Shown one piece after another: positions 51,217-60,022 of a DNA stretch of 64,000 bases (position 1 is the stretch's first letter; each line of letters starts with the position of its first letter). The notes under the pieces were generated by a model, which saw only the letters and a program-made list of their open reading frames with translations, was not told where the DNA came from and searched no databases. The translations under genes and the position numbers were made by a program. Origin of the DNA: Ga0077555 sp041397775 (GTDB lineage Bacteria > Pseudomonadota > Alphaproteobacteria > Rhizobiales > Hyphomicrobiaceae); contig JAWKWB010000005.1 in NCBI GenBank assembly GCA_041397775.1, positions 62,001 through 126,000 of the forward strand, written 5' to 3'.

Positions 51217-51375
51217 GACCGCCCCCAAAGAGAAGACCGCCCATTCTATGCCGTCGCGCGGGTTCCGCCACAACTGCTCCCCGATGCGCGCTTCTCAAGC
51301 AACCCGGCGATATGCGAGAGGTGAGCGAGAAAAAGCTTCGAGCCCTCGAATGCGGCCCCCTGGAGGAACGATCAA

Positions 51376-53151
51376 ATGAACGACGGCAGCCCGAACCCCA
51401 TCCAGACCGGCACATCGGCCGCGAGCGACAGCCCGCTCGCGAAGGATTGCGCCGGCATGGACTTCTACGCCGTCGACCGCGGCCTGCAGGATCTGTTCGC
51501 GCATTACGTCGATCCGGCCCTGCGGCCTGCGTTGCAACCCCACCTCGCCCGTATGGGCCAGCTTGCCGGCGGCCGCCTCGACGAACTCGCCCGCATCGCC
51601 GACCGCCACGGCCCCGTGCTCCATGCCCGCGATCGCCTCGGCCGTGACGAGGACTGGATCGAATACCACCCCGCCTATCGCGAGATGGAAGCGATCGCCT
51701 TCGGCGACTTCCAGTTCCACGCCATGAGCCACCGGGCGGGAACGCTCGGCCTCGACCGCCCCGTCCCCTTCATCGCCAAATATGCGCTGCAATACCTCTT
51801 CGTGCAGGCCGAATTCGGCCTCATGTGCCCGATCAGCGTCTCCGATACCTCCGTCCATCTCATCCGCCGCTACGGCAGCCCCGAGCTGAAGGCCTACCTG
51901 CTGCCGCGCATGCTCTCCGCCGACATGGCCACGCTCTGGAAGGGCACGCAGTTCATGACCGAGAAGCGCGGCGGCTCGGACGTCGGACAGATCGAGACCA
52001 TCGCGCGGCAAGGCCCGGACGGCTGGCGCCTGACCGGCGAGAAATGGTTCTGCTCGCACACCGATGCCGACGTGGCGCTGATGCTGGCCCGGCCCGAGGG
52101 CGCACCCGACGGCACCAGGGGCCTCGCCCTCTTTGCTTGCCCCCGCCGCCTCGAGGACGGCAGCCGCAACAGCTATCGGATCGTTCGCCTCAAGGACAAG
52201 ATGGGCACCAAGTCCATGGCGTCGGGCGAGATCCGCTTCGAGAACGCACGCGCCTGGCTCGTCGGCGACGTGACACGCGGCCTCAAGCAGATGATGGATC
52301 AGGTCAACCTCTCGCGCCTCAGCCACGGGATCCGCGCCGCGGCGATGATGCGGCGCTGCCTCAACGAGGCCCTGGCTGCTGCCCGCTCGCGCCGGGCCTT
52401 CGGCAACGACATCGTCACTTACCCGCTTCTGCGCCGCCAGCTCATGAAGATCCTCGTGCCCACCGAGCAGGCCTTGTCCATGTCGATGACGACCGCCGCC
52501 GCCATGGACCGCGAGACCGCCGGCGACAACCGCGCCAAGCAGCTTCTGCGCATTCTGACGCCGCTGATGAAGCTGCGCGCCTGCCGCGACAACATCCGCG
52601 TCGCCACCGGTGCCATGGAGGTGCGTGGCGGTAACGGCTACATCGAGGAATGGGTGAACCCGCGCCTCGTCCGCGACGCCCACATCGGCGTGCTGTGGGA
52701 GGGGACGAGCAACGTCAACGCGCTCGACGCCATAAGCCGCGCCGTTGCCAAGGAGCACGCCGACCACGAGTTCAAGAGCTACCTCCTGGAGCGAATGGAC
52801 GAAACGGAGCACCTGCCGGCGGCCTTCGCCGCCCGGCTGCGGGCGGGCGTCGATCGCGCCTTCGCCCTCGCCGAGCGCGTGGCCCGCTCACCCGGCAACG
52901 AGCAACTCGCCCGCGTTGCGGCGACCGCACTCTATAACGTCGCCAGCGCCGTCATGCTCGCCTGGGAAGGGACCCGGCCCGGCTTCGACGCCCGCCGCGC
53001 CCTTGTCGCGCGCATGGTGCTGGAACACCGCATCGAGGCCACGGACCCGCTCGCCCCGCGCGATGACGCCTGGGAGAAGGAGGCGATCGCGTTGCTGATC
53101 GACCCGACACCCGTGCCACGCGACCGGGCAATGTCGTTGCTGGCGGCGTAA
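51376..53151 (+). CDS. Acyl-CoA dehydrogenase, AidB-like
   Basis: A 591-residue flavoprotein of the large acyl-CoA dehydrogenase subgroup containing AidB. MTEKRGGSDVGQ and the FAD-binding segments are present; the C-terminal RGGNGYIEEW and VLWEGTSNVNAL are the AidB-type forms of the catalytic region. The N-terminus lacks the AidB DNA-binding extension but is longer than classical enzymes. It is likely to act on an acyl-CoA; a role in alkylation damage is possible because a methyladenine glycosylase gene lies 650 bases away on the opposite strand. GGAGGA precedes the ATG. The next small gene starts directly after its stop. Confidence 0.88.
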   Translation: MNDGSPNPIQTGTSAASDSPLAKDCAGMDFYAVDRGLQDLFAHYVDPALRPALQPHLARMGQLAGGRLDELARIADRHGPVLHARDRLGRDEDWIEYHPAYREMEAIAFGDFQFHAMSHRAGTLGLDRPVPFIAKYALQYLFVQAEFGLMCPISVSDTSVHLIRRYGSPELKAYLLPRMLSADMATLWKGTQFMTEKRGGSDVGQIETIARQGPDGWRLTGEKWFCSHTDADVALMLARPEGAPDGTRGLALFACPRRLEDGSRNSYRIVRLKDKMGTKSMASGEIRFENARAWLVGDVTRGLKQMMDQVNLSRLSHGIRAAAMMRRCLNEALAAARSRRAFGNDIVTYPLLRRQLMKILVPTEQALSMSMTTAAAMDRETAGDNRAKQLLRILTPLMKLRACRDNIRVATGAMEVRGGNGYIEEWVNPRLVRDAHIGVLWEGTSNVNALDAISRAVAKEHADHEFKSYLLERMDETEHLPAAFAARLRAGVDRAFALAERVARSPGNEQLARVAATALYNVASAVMLAWEGTRPGFDARRALVARMVLEHRIEATDPLAPRDDAWEKEAIALLIDPTPVPRDRAMSLLAA

Positions 53152-53400
53152 ATGACCGAAAAGCGCGACAAGCCGGTTATCCGCAGCATCGAGGACGTGT
53201 TTGGCGAGCGCTGCCTCGACATTCTCGCACATCCCGACGGCACCTACACGCTGAAGACCTTCCGCCGCGACGCCGAGGACGGTGGCCGCTGGTCGCTCGT
53301 CTCCGACTTTTCGCAGAAGGTCTTCGCAAGCGAAGCCGAGGCCCTGGCCTATGCCGTGCCCCACCTCCCCTGGCTTCCCGGTCACGATAATGGCGGTTGA
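53152..53400 (+). CDS. Small protein coupled to the acyl-CoA dehydrogenase gene, unknown function
   Basis: An 82-residue acidic protein whose ATG follows the stop of the acyl-CoA dehydrogenase without a single spacer base (TAAATG), so it is translationally coupled. The sequence suggests a mixed alpha/beta fold (YTLKTFRRDAEDGGRWSLV, SQKVFASEAEALAYAVPHLPWLP) with a conserved-looking Trp and Pro ending. No family was recognised. It could be an accessory of the dehydrogenase, but only context suggests that. Confidence 0.65.
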   Translation: MTEKRDKPVIRSIEDVFGERCLDILAHPDGTYTLKTFRRDAEDGGRWSLVSDFSQKVFASEAEALAYAVPHLPWLPGHDNGG

Positions 53401-53475
53401 AGAGCCAAACGGCGCCTTGGACGCAAATCACGGACTGAGTTACGGTCCGATTCGCAGGGACAACAGGGGACAACC

Positions 53476-53742
53476 ATGAAGAAGTCCATTCTCGCCGCAG
53501 TCGGCGCCGCAGCACTTCTCACCGCAAGCCTTGGCACCACACCCGCAAGCGCCGCCAAGTGCGCGCGCATCAAGGGCACGGGCTATGGCGTCACCGACGG
53601 CATCGCGCGCTGGATGGCCTCGAAGGCCGTCACCGACAGCGCGGCCAAGTGGGCCGGCAAGTCCAAGTACAAGCTCGGCGCCATCAAGCTGACCTGCAGC
53701 GGCCTCAGCTGCAAGGGCGCAGCCCGCGCCTGCAAGCGCTGA
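53476..53742 (+). CDS. Small secreted cationic Cys-containing protein
   Basis: An 88-residue protein with an unambiguous signal peptide (residues 1-27, cleavage after PASAA). The mature 61 residues are basic and hold four Cys (KCARIKG, LTCSGLSCKGAARACKR), compatible with two disulfides in the periplasm. The centre (GVTDGIARWMASKAVTDSAAKWAGKSKYK) could be an amphipathic helix. No family recognised. A strong terminator follows, so it is a single-gene unit that may be highly expressed. Confidence 0.72.
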   Translation: MKKSILAAVGAAALLTASLGTTPASAAKCARIKGTGYGVTDGIARWMASKAVTDSAAKWAGKSKYKLGAIKLTCSGLSCKGAARACKR

Positions 53743-53770
53743 CGCGCCGCCGCGACACATCGTTCCATCG

Positions 53771-53810
53771 AGGGCCCGCCGGCTGATGCTAGGCGGGCCT
53801 TCGTCGTTTC
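53771..53810 (+). terminator. Terminator of the small secreted protein gene
   Basis: GGCCCGCC (53773-53780) pairs perfectly with GGCGGGCC (53792-53799), extended by two outer pairs, and is followed by TTCGTCGTTT. Loop of 11 bases. Confidence 0.7.
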
Positions 53811-53914
53811 GGCCCCCCTTTCGCGTCTGACGATCGGCGCGCACCGCCGTTGCGAACCGCGTACGGACGTGCCAACACTGCCAGGAAATCCATCCCCGCC
53901 GAGGACACGCCGCC

Positions 53915-55339
53915 ATGCAGAACAGCGAGCAGATCTGGACGCTTGTCGACGACAAGCGCGAGCCCTTTCAGGCGCTGGCCGACCGGGTCTGGGCGACGCC
54001 GGAGATCGCCTATACGGAGTACAAGTCCGTCGACGAGCACGTCGCCATGTTGAAGGCCGAAGGCTTTCGTATCAGCGAGAATCTCGCGGGGATCCCCACC
54101 GCCGTCATGGGTGAAGCGGGCGAGGGCGGTCCGGTGATCGCCATCCTGGGCGAGTACGACGCGCTTCCCGGCCTCTCGCAGGAAGCCGGCATCGCCGAGC
54201 CCCGCCCTCTCGTCGCCGGTGGCCACGGCCACGGCTGCGGCCATAATCTGCTCGGCTCCGCCGCCCTGCTCGCCGCGACCGCCGTCAAGGATCTGCTGGC
54301 TGAAGCGGGCATCGCGGGGCGCGTGCGCTACTACGGCTGCCCCGCCGAGGAAGGCGGCGCGGCCAAGGGCTTCATGGTGCGCGAAGGCTGCTTCGACGAC
54401 GTGGACATCGCCATTTCCTGGCATCCCGGTTCGTTCAATCGCGTGGACGACGCCAAGTCGCTCGCCAACACGCGCATCGACTTCACGTTCCATGGCCGCG
54501 CCTCGCACGCCTCCGCCGCGCCGCATCTGGGCCGCAGCGCACTCGATGCCGTCGAGCTGATGAACGTCGGCGTCAACTACATGCGCGAGCACATGCCGTC
54601 CGATGCGCGCATCCACTACGCCATCCTCGACACCGGCGGCGTGGCGCCCAACGTCGTGCAGGCCAAGGCGAAAGTGCGTTACGCCGTGCGCGCCCGCGAT
54701 CTCGCCGGCCTCACCCAGCTCATCGCCCGCGTGCGCAAGGTCGCCGACGGCGCCGCATTGATGACCGAGACCACCGTCGAAACGCAGGTCGTCAGCGCCG
54801 TCTCCAACCTGCTCGGCAACACGCCGCTCGAGGAGGCCATGCAGCGCGCCTTCGACCGGCTCGGCAACGCCGGCTTCGACGACGCCGACAAGGCTTACGC
54901 CGCCAAGATCCAGGCGACGCTGAGCCCGGAGGACATCCAGTCTGCCTACCGCCGCCAGGGCATCCCGCAGATGCCGGACACCCCGCTGTGCGATTTCGTT
55001 GTCCCCCTCGGCGTCAATGGCGACCCGATGCTGGGCTCCACGGACGTCGGCGACGTCAGCTGGAAGGTGCCGACCATCCAGGCCCGCATCGCCACCATGG
55101 CCATCGGCACGCCGCTGCATTCCTGGCAGGTGGTCGCACAAGGCAAGTCCGCTCACGCCCACAAGGGCATGGTTTTCGCTGCCAAGGTGATGGCGGCCAC
55201 CGCCGTCGAGGCGCTGAAGGACCAGAGCCTGATTGCCCGGGCGAAGGCCGATCATGCCCGCCGCCTCGCCGACCAGCCCTACGTCTGCCCCATCCCCAAT
55301 GACATCACGCCGCCCATCCAGCCGCGCCCGGCGGAATAA
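53915..55339 (+). CDS. M20-family amidohydrolase, AbgB-like
   Basis: A 474-residue metallopeptidase-fold amidohydrolase of the M20D/AbgB group. The metal ligands are in HGHGCGHNLLG (His110 and neighbours), GEYDAL, CPAEEGG and SWHP. E. coli AbgB with AbgA cleaves p-aminobenzoyl-glutamate to recover folate breakdown products; here AbgA is not adjacent, so the substrate is open and may be another N-acyl amino acid. Length and C-terminal NDITPPIQP ending match AbgB. The downstream gene is a small secreted protein 26 bases later. Confidence 0.88.
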   Translation: MQNSEQIWTLVDDKREPFQALADRVWATPEIAYTEYKSVDEHVAMLKAEGFRISENLAGIPTAVMGEAGEGGPVIAILGEYDALPGLSQEAGIAEPRPLVAGGHGHGCGHNLLGSAALLAATAVKDLLAEAGIAGRVRYYGCPAEEGGAAKGFMVREGCFDDVDIAISWHPGSFNRVDDAKSLANTRIDFTFHGRASHASAAPHLGRSALDAVELMNVGVNYMREHMPSDARIHYAILDTGGVAPNVVQAKAKVRYAVRARDLAGLTQLIARVRKVADGAALMTETTVETQVVSAVSNLLGNTPLEEAMQRAFDRLGNAGFDDADKAYAAKIQATLSPEDIQSAYRRQGIPQMPDTPLCDFVVPLGVNGDPMLGSTDVGDVSWKVPTIQARIATMAIGTPLHSWQVVAQGKSAHAHKGMVFAAKVMAATAVEALKDQSLIARAKADHARRLADQPYVCPIPNDITPPIQPRPAE

Positions 55340-55365
55340 GCGGCACTGAGGGAGCTGACGAGCGA

Positions 55366-55905
55366 ATGACCGGAAAATTTCGACGACTGGCATCGACCGT
55401 AGTGGGCCTGCTGTTTCTGGGAACCCAGGCCGGGGCGGAAGATTTCGCACGTCTCCGCGACGTGCCCGCCCCTGTCCGCCAGCACGTGCAGTCGGTCTTG
55501 CGTAGCTGCCTCGAGTACGACCGCAAAGCTGGGCCCGCCATGGAAACGAGCGGCATTCAGGCGATCGACCTCACCGGAAAAGGCAGGCGCGCCATCCTGG
55601 TCGACAATGTTCACCTGTGCCGCGGGCACATGGCCGGCGCCAATTGCTCCAACAGGGGGTGCGATCTCAGGATCTGGGAACAGCACCCCGACGGCACGTG
55701 GAAGTTGACGTTCAACGAGCATGCGCACGACAAGTTCGTCAGCCTGGATCGCGACACCAACAAGTTCCAGTTCATGGCCATCTCGATCTATGCCGGCGAC
55801 CCGCGGTGCGAGCCCGACCAGGGCCGCGACTATACCTCCGGGCAGAGCTGCGACCTGCTCGTCACCTACGAGAAAGGCCGCTGGCACTGGCGGCGGCCGC
55901 GCTAG
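55366..55905 (+). CDS. Secreted protein of unknown function
   Basis: A 179-residue protein with a signal peptide (MTGKFRRLASTVVGLLFLG, cleavage near QAGA-E at about 24). The mature part holds six or seven Cys and the segments CLEYDRKAGPAMETSGIQAIDLTGKGRRAILVDN and CDLRIWEQHPDGTWKLTFNEH, suggesting a disulfide-stabilised beta-rich domain. No family recognised. Its TAG stop overlaps the left end of the palindromic element at 55902-56075, so the mRNA will end in that structure. Confidence 0.68.
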   Translation: MTGKFRRLASTVVGLLFLGTQAGAEDFARLRDVPAPVRQHVQSVLRSCLEYDRKAGPAMETSGIQAIDLTGKGRRAILVDNVHLCRGHMAGANCSNRGCDLRIWEQHPDGTWKLTFNEHAHDKFVSLDRDTNKFQFMAISIYAGDPRCEPDQGRDYTSGQSCDLLVTYEKGRWHWRRPR

Positions 55906-56075
55906 TGTTCCGGCTCCGACACCTGGTTCCCCGTGCATCGGGCTCTGGACCAAGTGTCGGAGCCAGAAGGAACACGAGCAACACCAAGGTTCTAGTGTAG
56001 CTTTTGCATCTGACGTTTGGTTACGGTCCCAGCCGAAAGTGGGACCAAACGTCAGATGCGCTACACTAGTGTTCC
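55902..56075. repeat. Composite palindromic element bounded by 10-bp direct repeats
   Basis: Two long inverted repeats lie side by side. The first pairs 55905-55911 with 55969-55975 and 55912-55927 with 55949-55964 (one mismatch), leaving a four-base bulge and a loop holding CCCG/CGGG. The second pairs 55992-56001 with 56060-56069 and 56006-56021 with 56044-56059 perfectly, with a four-T bulge and a loop that itself contains GTCCCA/TGGGAC. CTAGTGTTCC occurs at both ends (55902-55911 and 56066-56075), and CTAGTGT also at the junction (55992). It looks like a small non-autonomous mobile or REP-type element; no transposase is present. Confidence 0.7.
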
Positions 56076-56129
56076 CGCCTCGGCACGATCACCGTCGGCC
56101 GGGCGACAGGACGAACGCGAGGCGGAAGA

Positions 56130-57140
56130 TCATCCCTTCCGCCCGACGATGCGGCTCAGCGCACCGGGGATGAAGTCCTCCACGGTCACGTCGGTGAAAC
56201 CGGCCGTCTCGAAATAGCCGATCACGTCGCTCTCGGAGTGCGCGAGCCCCTGCGAATTCGAGATCGCCTGGCCAAGCCCCCAGTAGGCCGGTCCCCACGG
56301 CCCAGTGCGCTCGTCGTTCGTCGTCTCGCCGATGAGATGCATATGGCCACCCGGCAGCAGCGCGTCGAACGTCTTCTTGATCACCGCCGCGATCATTTCA
56401 CGGCCGTACATCGGCAGGTTCGACGCCATGATCGCCACGTCGCAATCGGTCGGGAACGCATCGCGCGTGAAATTGCAGGGCTGCGCCGTCACGCGGTCTG
56501 CCGCGCCGTTCTCGGCGATGAACTCCCGTGCCACCTCGCACACCACCGGCAGGTCTAGCACGACGCCGCGGACATGCGGATGCGCCTTGGCAGCCTGGAT
56601 GCACTAGGCGCCCGAGCCCCCGCCGATATCCATGATCTTCCGGGCGCTCGTCAGGTCCACCTGACGCACGAACCGCCGGCCCGCCCCCATGCCGATGGAG
56701 TACGTCGCCTTGTGGTAGCGCCGCGCATCCTCCACCGTGAAGCTGTCGATCGACCCCATGACCTTGAGGTCTTTCACGCGCAGGTGCTCCGCCAGCCGCC
56801 CCCACTCGTTCCATTGCGGCTTCGTGAAGGTGATCCACGGCCCCATGTAGCCCGGGGCCCCCTCCACCAGGAAGCGTTCCACATCCTCGGCATTCCTGAG
56901 CCGCCCGCCCTCGCGCACCACGAGGCCCGCCGCGCACAGCATCACGATCAGCCGTTCCGCGTTCGTGGGCTCGATGTCGATGGCGCGCGCCACCTCGTCG
57001 AACGAGCCCGCCCCCTTGCTGATCGCCGTGAACACGCCAAGCTCCACGGCCGCCATCAAGGCAGCGGACTGCCCGTAGGATTGCGCGATATTCTGCAGTC
57101 GCACCGTCGTCGTCGGCGATGCCTTGTCATTCGTGGCCAT
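56130..57140 (-). pseudogene. SAM-dependent O-methyltransferase interrupted by an in-frame amber codon
   Basis: An acetylserotonin-type methyltransferase in two parts in the same frame. Residues 1-178 contain the winged-helix dimerisation domain and the start of the SAM motif MDIGGGSGA; codon 179 is TAG (56604-56606). The frame then continues with CIQAAKAHPHVRGVVLDLPVV to a stop at 56130, giving 157 more residues with the catalytic domain. An aromatic residue is expected at 179, and TAC or TAT to TAG is a single change. So this is a recent pseudogene, a sequencing error, or a gene read through at amber. It is divergent from the ketone monooxygenase gene and lies next to the palindromic element. 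Confidence 0.85.
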
Positions 57141-57316
57141 GGACGTTTCCCCGGTTGATCGATCTTTGCCGAACGTGTGCCGGCCCTCAGATTAGCAAAT
57201 TGCAGCCACACGCAAGCCCCGCCGTGACCAGAGCCATTCGACGCAGCGTTGACCGGAGCCCCCCGAGACTGCCAAGTTGTCGCCAACCCGAATGACAACA
57301 CGACGAGGAATCGCTG

Positions 57317-58927
57317 ATGACCACTGCTGCCCAAGCCACAGAACCGCAGTACGACGCTATCGTTGTCGGCGCCGGATTTGCCGGTATGTACCTTCTGCAC
57401 CGCATGCGCGGCATGGGGTTCAAGGTACGTGTGGTGGAAGCGGGAACCGGCGTCGGCGGCACCTGGTACTGGAATCGCTATCCCGGCGCCCGCTGCGACG
57501 TGGAGAGCATGCAGTACTCCTACCAGTTCTCGCCGGAGCTTCAGCAGGAGTGGGCCTGGACCGAGCGCTTCGCCGCCCAGCCGGAAATCCTGAAATACGC
57601 CAATCACGTCGCCGACCGCTTCGACCTGCGCCGCGACATCGATTTCGACACCCGCGTCAAGAGCGCGATCTATGACGAGACCACCAGCCGGTGGACGCTG
57701 ACGAGCGAGGACGGCCGCACCTATACGGGCCGCTATTGCATCATGGCGACCGGCTGCCTGTCCTCGCCCAACACGCCCAGGTTCGAGGGCCTCAAGGACT
57801 TCGAGGGGACCGTCTATCACACCGGCAACTGGCCGCACGAACCGGTCGATTTCACCGGCAAGACGGTCGCCATCATCGGCACCGGTTCGTCCGCGGTGCA
57901 ATCGACGCCGATCATCGCGTCCCAGGCCGAGAAGCTCTACCTCTTCCAGCGCACGCCGCACTGGGTCATCCCCGCCCACAACAAGCCGCTCGATCCCGCC
58001 GTCATGAACGAGTGGAAGGCGAACTACGCAGAGCGCCGCGCCACGGCAAAGACGAACTTCACCGGCATTCTCACGAGCTACCGGAAGGACAAGGCTTCCG
58101 AAACCTCGCCGGAGGAACGTCGCGCCGAATACGAGCGCCGCTGGAACGAAGGCGGCCTGGGCTTCATGGGCGCATTCAGCGACCTTCTCATCGACGACGA
58201 CGCCAACAAGACCGTGCGTGATTTCGTGGCCGAGAAGGTCACGGGCATGCTGAAGGACAAGTCGCTGGCCGACAAGCTGATCCCGGACTACCTGATCGGA
58301 TGCAAGCGCCTCGTCATCGACACCGGCTACTATGACACCTTCAACAAGCCCAGCGTCGAGCTGGTGGACATCAGCAACGGCGGCATCGAACGCATCACCC
58401 AGAAGGGCGTTCGCGCGCTCGGACGCGAGTTCGCCGTGGACGCCATCGTCATGGCCACCGGCTTCGACGCCATGACGGGCGCGCTCACCCGCGTCGACAT
58501 CCGCGGTCGCGGCGGCCGTTCGCTCAAGGAGAAGTGGACCGAAGGCCCGCGCACCTATCTGGGCCTGATGTCCGCGGGCTTCCCCAACCTGTTCATGATC
58601 ACGGGGCCTGGCAGCCCGTCCGTTTTCACCAACATGCTGCCCACCATCGAGCAGCACGTGGATTGGGTGTCGGACTGCATCGCCTACATGCGCGACCACC
58701 AGCGCCAGACCATCGAGGCCGACAAGTCCGCCGAGGACGCCTGGGTCGTGCACAACGAGGAGGTATCGGGCAACACGCTGAAGCCCGCATGTGGCTCCTG
58801 GTACGTGGGCGCCAACATTCCCGGCAAGCCGCGCGTCTTCCTGCCCTACTTCGGCGGATTTCCCGCCTACATCGAGAAGTGCAACGACGTGGTCGCCAAG
58901 GGTTACGAGGGCTTCAGCCTCGCCTGA
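57317..58927 (+). CDS. Baeyer-Villiger monooxygenase
   Basis: A 536-residue flavin monooxygenase. The first Rossmann motif GAGFAG is at about residues 17-22, the second GTGSSA at about 193, and the Baeyer-Villiger fingerprint FxGxxxHxxxW is present as FEGTVYHTGNWP (Phe162, Gly164, His168, Trp172). Such enzymes convert ketones into esters or lactones with NADPH and oxygen; cyclohexanone- or phenylacetone-type substrates are likely. It heads a run of three oxidoreductase genes (this one, an MDR reductase, a GMC oxidoreductase) on the same strand separated by about 45 bases. Confidence 0.92.
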   Translation: MTTAAQATEPQYDAIVVGAGFAGMYLLHRMRGMGFKVRVVEAGTGVGGTWYWNRYPGARCDVESMQYSYQFSPELQQEWAWTERFAAQPEILKYANHVADRFDLRRDIDFDTRVKSAIYDETTSRWTLTSEDGRTYTGRYCIMATGCLSSPNTPRFEGLKDFEGTVYHTGNWPHEPVDFTGKTVAIIGTGSSAVQSTPIIASQAEKLYLFQRTPHWVIPAHNKPLDPAVMNEWKANYAERRATAKTNFTGILTSYRKDKASETSPEERRAEYERRWNEGGLGFMGAFSDLLIDDDANKTVRDFVAEKVTGMLKDKSLADKLIPDYLIGCKRLVIDTGYYDTFNKPSVELVDISNGGIERITQKGVRALGREFAVDAIVMATGFDAMTGALTRVDIRGRGGRSLKEKWTEGPRTYLGLMSAGFPNLFMITGPGSPSVFTNMLPTIEQHVDWVSDCIAYMRDHQRQTIEADKSAEDAWVVHNEEVSGNTLKPACGSWYVGANIPGKPRVFLPYFGGFPAYIEKCNDVVAKGYEGFSLA

Positions 58928-58975
58928 GGCCCTCCCGCCGTCACGACAACACGAATTCCCATCGGAGCACATCCA

Positions 58976-59980
<1,005 letters not shown>

Positions 59981-60022
59981 GCCGGGTCTGACAGGTGAGA
60001 GGCGCAGCGGGGGAAACGCGCG

